Origin: an uncultured Bartonella sp.
Lineage (GTDB): Bacteria; Pseudomonadota; Alphaproteobacteria; Rhizobiales; Rhizobiaceae
Reading direction: 5' to 3'
Length of the DNA: 64,000 bases
Assembly: GCA_946481695.1 (NCBI GenBank)
Contig: CAMLON010000007.1
Span: forward strand, 1 to 64,000
Both the position numbers and the translations under genes were made by a program. Within the stretch, counting starts at the first letter, position 1; each line of letters begins with the position of its first letter. Below the pieces are notes generated by a model. It was not told the origin of the DNA, did not search any database, and saw nothing but the letters and a program-made list of their open reading frames with translations. Positions 61,323-64,000 of the stretch are shown piece by piece.

Positions 61323-62102
61323 TCAGGGTAGACGATAAAAATTCTTACCTTTTTCGTATGCTTTCTGGAAATCTTTTGTTTCGCGAATATTACCTTTAAA
61401 GGGGAGGAAATCTGAAAAATTGCATTTTTCTGATGTTTCCCAAGAAAAACATGGCGAATTATCCGGTGCATATTGTGCAATATATTTCAGCATAAAAAGC
61501 CGTGTTGTTACGGCCTCGCCTCTATTGCTGGCAATATAGGAAGAGATATCTTTTCCGGAAAGAAAGGCTTTGGTTATCGGGGCTGCCTGATTTTCTTCGA
61601 TGATAAGTGAGCCAACCTCGGGGGCGCATCTTTTGGCATAAACCGTGCCGTCAAATATGGCTTCTCTACAGGTCAATGAAAAATATTTATCAATTTTCAG
61701 AGGCTGATTAAAGCCGTTATATTCTTTTCCCAAAACGCCGATAACCTCGGTCGAATTTGACTTGGTTGAACGTAAGCCGATTTCATAGCCCTCTGTCGTT
61801 TGTTTCAAACTCGTAATGACACCATCGACTGAAAATGGTGTGCTATATTTTTTTTGCGCAGTAATTTTATTGGCTTTGAAATCTTTTTCGATTTTGTCGG
61901 CATTATATGATGGCAATTGAAATACTTTCAGATTTTCAAATGTCATCAAGTGATCTGCACCCTTGATTTGCGACATATAAATTTGCAATGCGAGGAAGGT
62001 GTTGATCATATGGAATTCTTTTTCTTCGACACTCATTTTTGCCGAAGCAGAAGAAAGAACCATGATCAATATAGTAACCGCCGACAATATGCGCTTGAGC
62101 AT
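61323..62102 (-). CDS. Secreted protein with probable OB-fold (tRNA_anti-like) domain
   Basis: A 259-residue exported protein. Start ATG 62102 has a strong AGGAGG site six bases upstream and gives a 22-residue signal peptide MLKRILSAVTILIMVLSSASA. The frame upstream to 62171 is not needed. Residues ~70-170 show the pattern of tRNA_anti-like OB-fold domains: YNADKIEKDFKANKITAQKKY, FSVDGVITSLK, then a beta-rich stretch ending YFSLTCREAIFDGTVYAKRCAP with conserved cysteines. The C-terminal part (PCFSWETSEKCNF) has two more cysteines. Function unknown; domain assignment is by pattern only. Confidence 0.7.
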   Translation of the reverse strand: MLKRILSAVTILIMVLSSASAKMSVEEKEFHMINTFLALQIYMSQIKGADHLMTFENLKVFQLPSYNADKIEKDFKANKITAQKKYSTPFSVDGVITSLKQTTEGYEIGLRSTKSNSTEVIGVLGKEYNGFNQPLKIDKYFSLTCREAIFDGTVYAKRCAPEVGSLIIEENQAAPITKAFLSGKDISSYIASNRGEAVTTRLFMLKYIAQYAPDNSPCFSWETSEKCNFSDFLPFKGNIRETKDFQKAYEKGKNFYRLP

Positions 62103-62171
62103 CACTTCCTCCTTTTTACTTCCGGCATGAGATGGGATATCCGAGCCTTGTTTATCAACAATTTTCAACAA

Positions 62172-62566
62172 ACCACATCGGAAGTTTTATAGCCTTAATT
62201 TAAAATTTATAATCTGTTATAGCGCTCGATGTATAAGGATAGTTGGTATATTTAACAATATTTTTTCATCTTTTATCATCAACTTCCGACTTTTGAGCAA
62301 GAAATAAATATTTTTGTCAAAGCGGATTTAAACGGGGTTTGCAACTTAATCTTATGCGTTTCCGATATAAGTTTGACCGAGTCTCATTCCGGATAAATTT
62401 CAGTTCACGCCGTTTAATTTACCCTTAGGCTTCACATTATATTTTTGTCGACTTGGCTTGCGTGGCGTCTTGACTATCAACTCAATCGGGAACGAGAAGA
62501 ATCTGCTATATAATGTTGGAACAAAATCCACGCCAACAAGATAATTGCCCGATTGATTGTCTGGAC
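62172..62566. other. Intergenic region
   Basis: About 395 bases without a gene that I can support, AT-rich at its left end. It contains the promoter of the secreted-protein gene to the left (minus strand) and the end of the ABM gene to the right. Confidence 0.4.
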
Positions 62567-62911
62567 TTATGCTATCGGCATTTTATCAAAGCTGTAGTCA
62601 CGATCTACTTTTGCGATGCGGATGACGTAATGGGAATAAAATATCTCTCGTCCAAGTTTTTGTGCTAGCTTATGGTCAACATTTGCTTTCCAAGCCTTCA
62701 TGCTCGCTTCGTCTTTCCAGAATGAATTGGTAATGCCGAAACCATCAGCACCGCGAACACTTTCAGCGCCAAGACAACCGGGTTGTTGCAAGGCCAACTT
62801 TTCCATGGCTATGGACATTTCTCCATAGCCATTATCACCCTCTGTGCGTTGGGATGAAAAAGCAACAATGTAATAGGGAGGCGGAGGTGTTTTTGAAAAA
62901 AGTTTGTTCAT
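62567..62911 (-). CDS. Antibiotic biosynthesis monooxygenase (ABM) domain protein
   Basis: A 114-residue dimeric alpha/beta-barrel type protein. The typical ABM pattern is seen: YYIVAFSSQR, the middle CLGAESVRG and GITNSFWKDEASMKAWKANVDHKLAQKLGREIFYSHYVIRIAKVDRDYSF. This subgroup (small stand-alone proteins with YSHYV near the end) is commonly annotated as ABM or heme-degrading-like, but no specific substrate is known. ATG 62911 has a perfect GGAGGAG ribosome site. Confidence 0.88.
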   Translation of the reverse strand: MNKLFSKTPPPPYYIVAFSSQRTEGDNGYGEMSIAMEKLALQQPGCLGAESVRGADGFGITNSFWKDEASMKAWKANVDHKLAQKLGREIFYSHYVIRIAKVDRDYSFDKMPIA

Positions 62912-63620
62912 CAGGTTCTCCTCCCGAAGATCGTTTCAAAGTGAATAAAATTTTATAGTCGCCTCACTAGCATCTTTTCTCTAGCCGGTTAAGACAATAT
63001 TCTTGTTTGTAGCGGATAAATTTGTTGCTTTTTTAATTGTGGGAATAATCTGAAACTATTGGATGCGGCTATCAAAATGTCAAATGATTATATCCGGAAT
63101 TGATAAATTTTATTTGAGTAAATTTTTTATAAATTTATTTTTATTTTTAAAATAATTTGGACAGTTGAAGTTTTCCAACGTGTTCAACCTTTATAAAATA
63201 TGTTCTGACTTCTTGTTTGAAAAAGCAGAATAATGTGGCCGAGACGACGGTGGTTTTGTTGGTCGCAAATGCTTGGAAAGCCCGCAGCTTCCATTGTTGA
63301 AATTGTGGTTTTGAAGTGAATGATACATCCGGTTTTGCGAGTGATCCCATCAACTTACCAAAAAAATACAGCTTTGTTTTCGTATAATGTATTTAACTGA
63401 ACTTTGTTGATTGCATGCATTTTATGCGTTTGATTTGAGCGAAATGCATTGAGTGATAACGGATGACTTGTTCTAAAAATCAATTTTAAGCTTTTTAAAT
63501 CACCGCTCAAAGCCGTTGATCGAGTCATCCCTTCGGGATTTTATTGGGGGATGAGATGGAGGATGAGAAAATAGTAGCGTAATATAGGTTACTGTTTTGA
63601 CTACATTTTTTAGATTGAAA
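62912..63620. other. Intergenic region between the ABM gene and tRNA-Ser
   Basis: About 710 bases. 63060-63160 is almost pure AT; a patch around 63230-63350 is less AT-rich and has a minus-strand 68-codon frame (63147-63353) with no recognised family and no good ribosome site, perhaps a remnant. Nothing else is supported. Confidence 0.4.
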
Positions 63621-63710
63621 TGGCGGAGGGGGTGGGATTCGAACCCACGGTACAGTCGCCTGCACGCCGGTTTTCAAGACCGGTGCCTTAAACCGCTCGG
63701 CCACCCCTCC
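63621..63710 (-). tRNA. tRNA-Ser (anticodon TGA)
   Basis: A 90-base class II tRNA on the minus strand: acceptor GGAGGGG/CCCCTCC, D-arm GGCCGAGCGGTTTAAGGC, anticodon stem CCGGT/ACCGG with loop CTTGAAA (anticodon TGA), long variable arm GCAGGCGACTGTA, T-arm GTGGGTTCGAATCCCAC and CCA. Confidence 0.96.
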
Positions 63711-63783
63711 AAAAAGGATGCGCAAGTCTTTACAAGGTTCTGGCTAAAGGTCAATCACTTATTTGAATTTTTTTGAGCCAAAT

Positions 63784-64000
63784 TCAATTTGCCTTCGTTC
63801 CTTTATAGATGTTCACTTTCAGATCGCGCACTTTTTTACGCAATGTATTGCGATTAAGCCCCAATAATTCTGCGGCCTTGATCTGGTTGCCCTTTGTTGC
63901 CGTGAGGCACGCGAGAATAAGTGGATATTCGACCTCTTCCAATACGCGGTGGTAAAGTCCTACGGGGGGCAGCTCATTGCCGAAAGAGGCAAAATATTTT
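63784..64000 (-). CDS. ntrC: Nitrogen regulation response regulator NtrC (C-terminal end)
   Basis: Only the last 72 codons are in the window; the gene continues past the right edge. The translated end reads [19 protein letters not shown], then [18 protein letters not shown] and the Fis-type helix-turn-helix [20 protein letters not shown], which is the DNA-binding domain of NtrC in Rhizobiales. NtrC is the sigma-54 activator of nitrogen-assimilation genes, phosphorylated by NtrB. Stop TGA at 63784-63786. The preceding gene would be ntrB, outside the window. Confidence 0.9.
   Translation of the reverse strand, partial: KYFASFGNELPPVGLYHRVLEEVEYPLILACLTATKGNQIKAAELLGLNRNTLRKKVRDLKVNIYKGTKAN

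Noticed and set aside
63147..63353. 68-codon minus-strand frame
   Set aside because: No ribosome site and no recognisable domain; may be a remnant.
63525..63725. Minus-strand frame reading GGVAERFKAPVLKTGVQ
   Set aside because: It is the translation of the tRNA-Ser gene, a well-known false protein.
1..64000. Search for CRISPR arrays, IS elements, prophage genes, integrases and toxin-antitoxin pairs
   Set aside because: No regularly spaced repeats, transposase, integrase, or toxin-antitoxin pair were found.

Overview
The window is chromosomal DNA from an alphaproteobacterium of the Hyphomicrobiales (Rhizobiales). It is moderately AT-rich, and its conserved gene strings (pmbA - IMPase - DUF4170 - DUF374 - waaA - lpxK - DUF2093 - mutL, dcd next to metZ, rluB-rsmD-M16-M16, narK-narGHJI-PPIase-moaA) are of the Brucella/Bartonella type. 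The tandem Omp25/Omp31-like (hemin-binding-protein-like) porins, a membrane glucose dehydrogenase and a nitrate-respiration cluster would fit a metabolically versatile Bartonella relative such as a gut symbiont; that last step is inference. I saw no IS element, prophage, CRISPR array or integron; almost everything looks like resident chromosome.

Layout. 1-1.2 kb: end of the phosphate-uptake operon (pstB, phoU). 2.2-9.2 kb: SleB-type lipoprotein hydrolase, PQQ glucose dehydrogenase (gcd), tRNA-Gly, double-length dCTP deaminase and metZ, which is preceded by a SAM-II riboswitch carrying an extra long hairpin. 9.4-17.7 kb: mutL and DUF2093 facing a minus-strand envelope operon (pmbA, IMPase, DUF4170, a 38-residue membrane peptide too short to be called by most gene finders, DUF374 acyltransferase, waaA, lpxK). 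18.1-23.4 kb: rluB-like, rsmD and an M16 protease pair in an overlapping operon. 23.6-29.4 kb: tadA, aldo/keto reductase, a lipoprotein and ileS. 29.6-31.6 kb: two paralogous outer-membrane beta-barrel genes with a shared promoter element. 31.8-38 kb: ribonuclease D, M20 and M29 peptidases, mutM, a 2-hydroxyacid dehydrogenase and a candidate small RNA.

38.4-50.7 kb is a complete respiratory nitrate reductase cluster on the minus strand: two NarK transporters, narGHJI, a cytoplasmic parvulin and moaA. A perfect FNR-type palindrome lies upstream of the first narK, and a divergent Crp/Fnr regulator of NarR type sits next to it. 50.8-54.2 kb holds msrA, small membrane proteins, slyX and a group III truncated haemoglobin. 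After tRNA-Thr, 54.8-58.6 kb carries an ABC importer (TauABC/NMT1 type) whose last gene is nnrS, a membrane protein tied to nitric-oxide metabolism. The right end has a divergent TetR/SDR pair with nested inverted repeats between them, two small orphan genes, tRNA-Ser and the 3' end of ntrC.

Functional picture: nitrate enters by NarK, is reduced by NarGHI (matured by NarJ, the parvulin and the MoaA-initiated molybdenum cofactor), and nearby genes (nnrS-ABC, truncated haemoglobin) plausibly deal with nitrite-derived NO. The most unusual signals are the SAM-II element with an inserted arm and an alternative hairpin sharing its 3' strand, the 38-aa peptide coupled to the lipid A/Kdo operon, an orphan promoter-terminator unit at 35.2-35.35 kb, and the nnrS-ABC operon.
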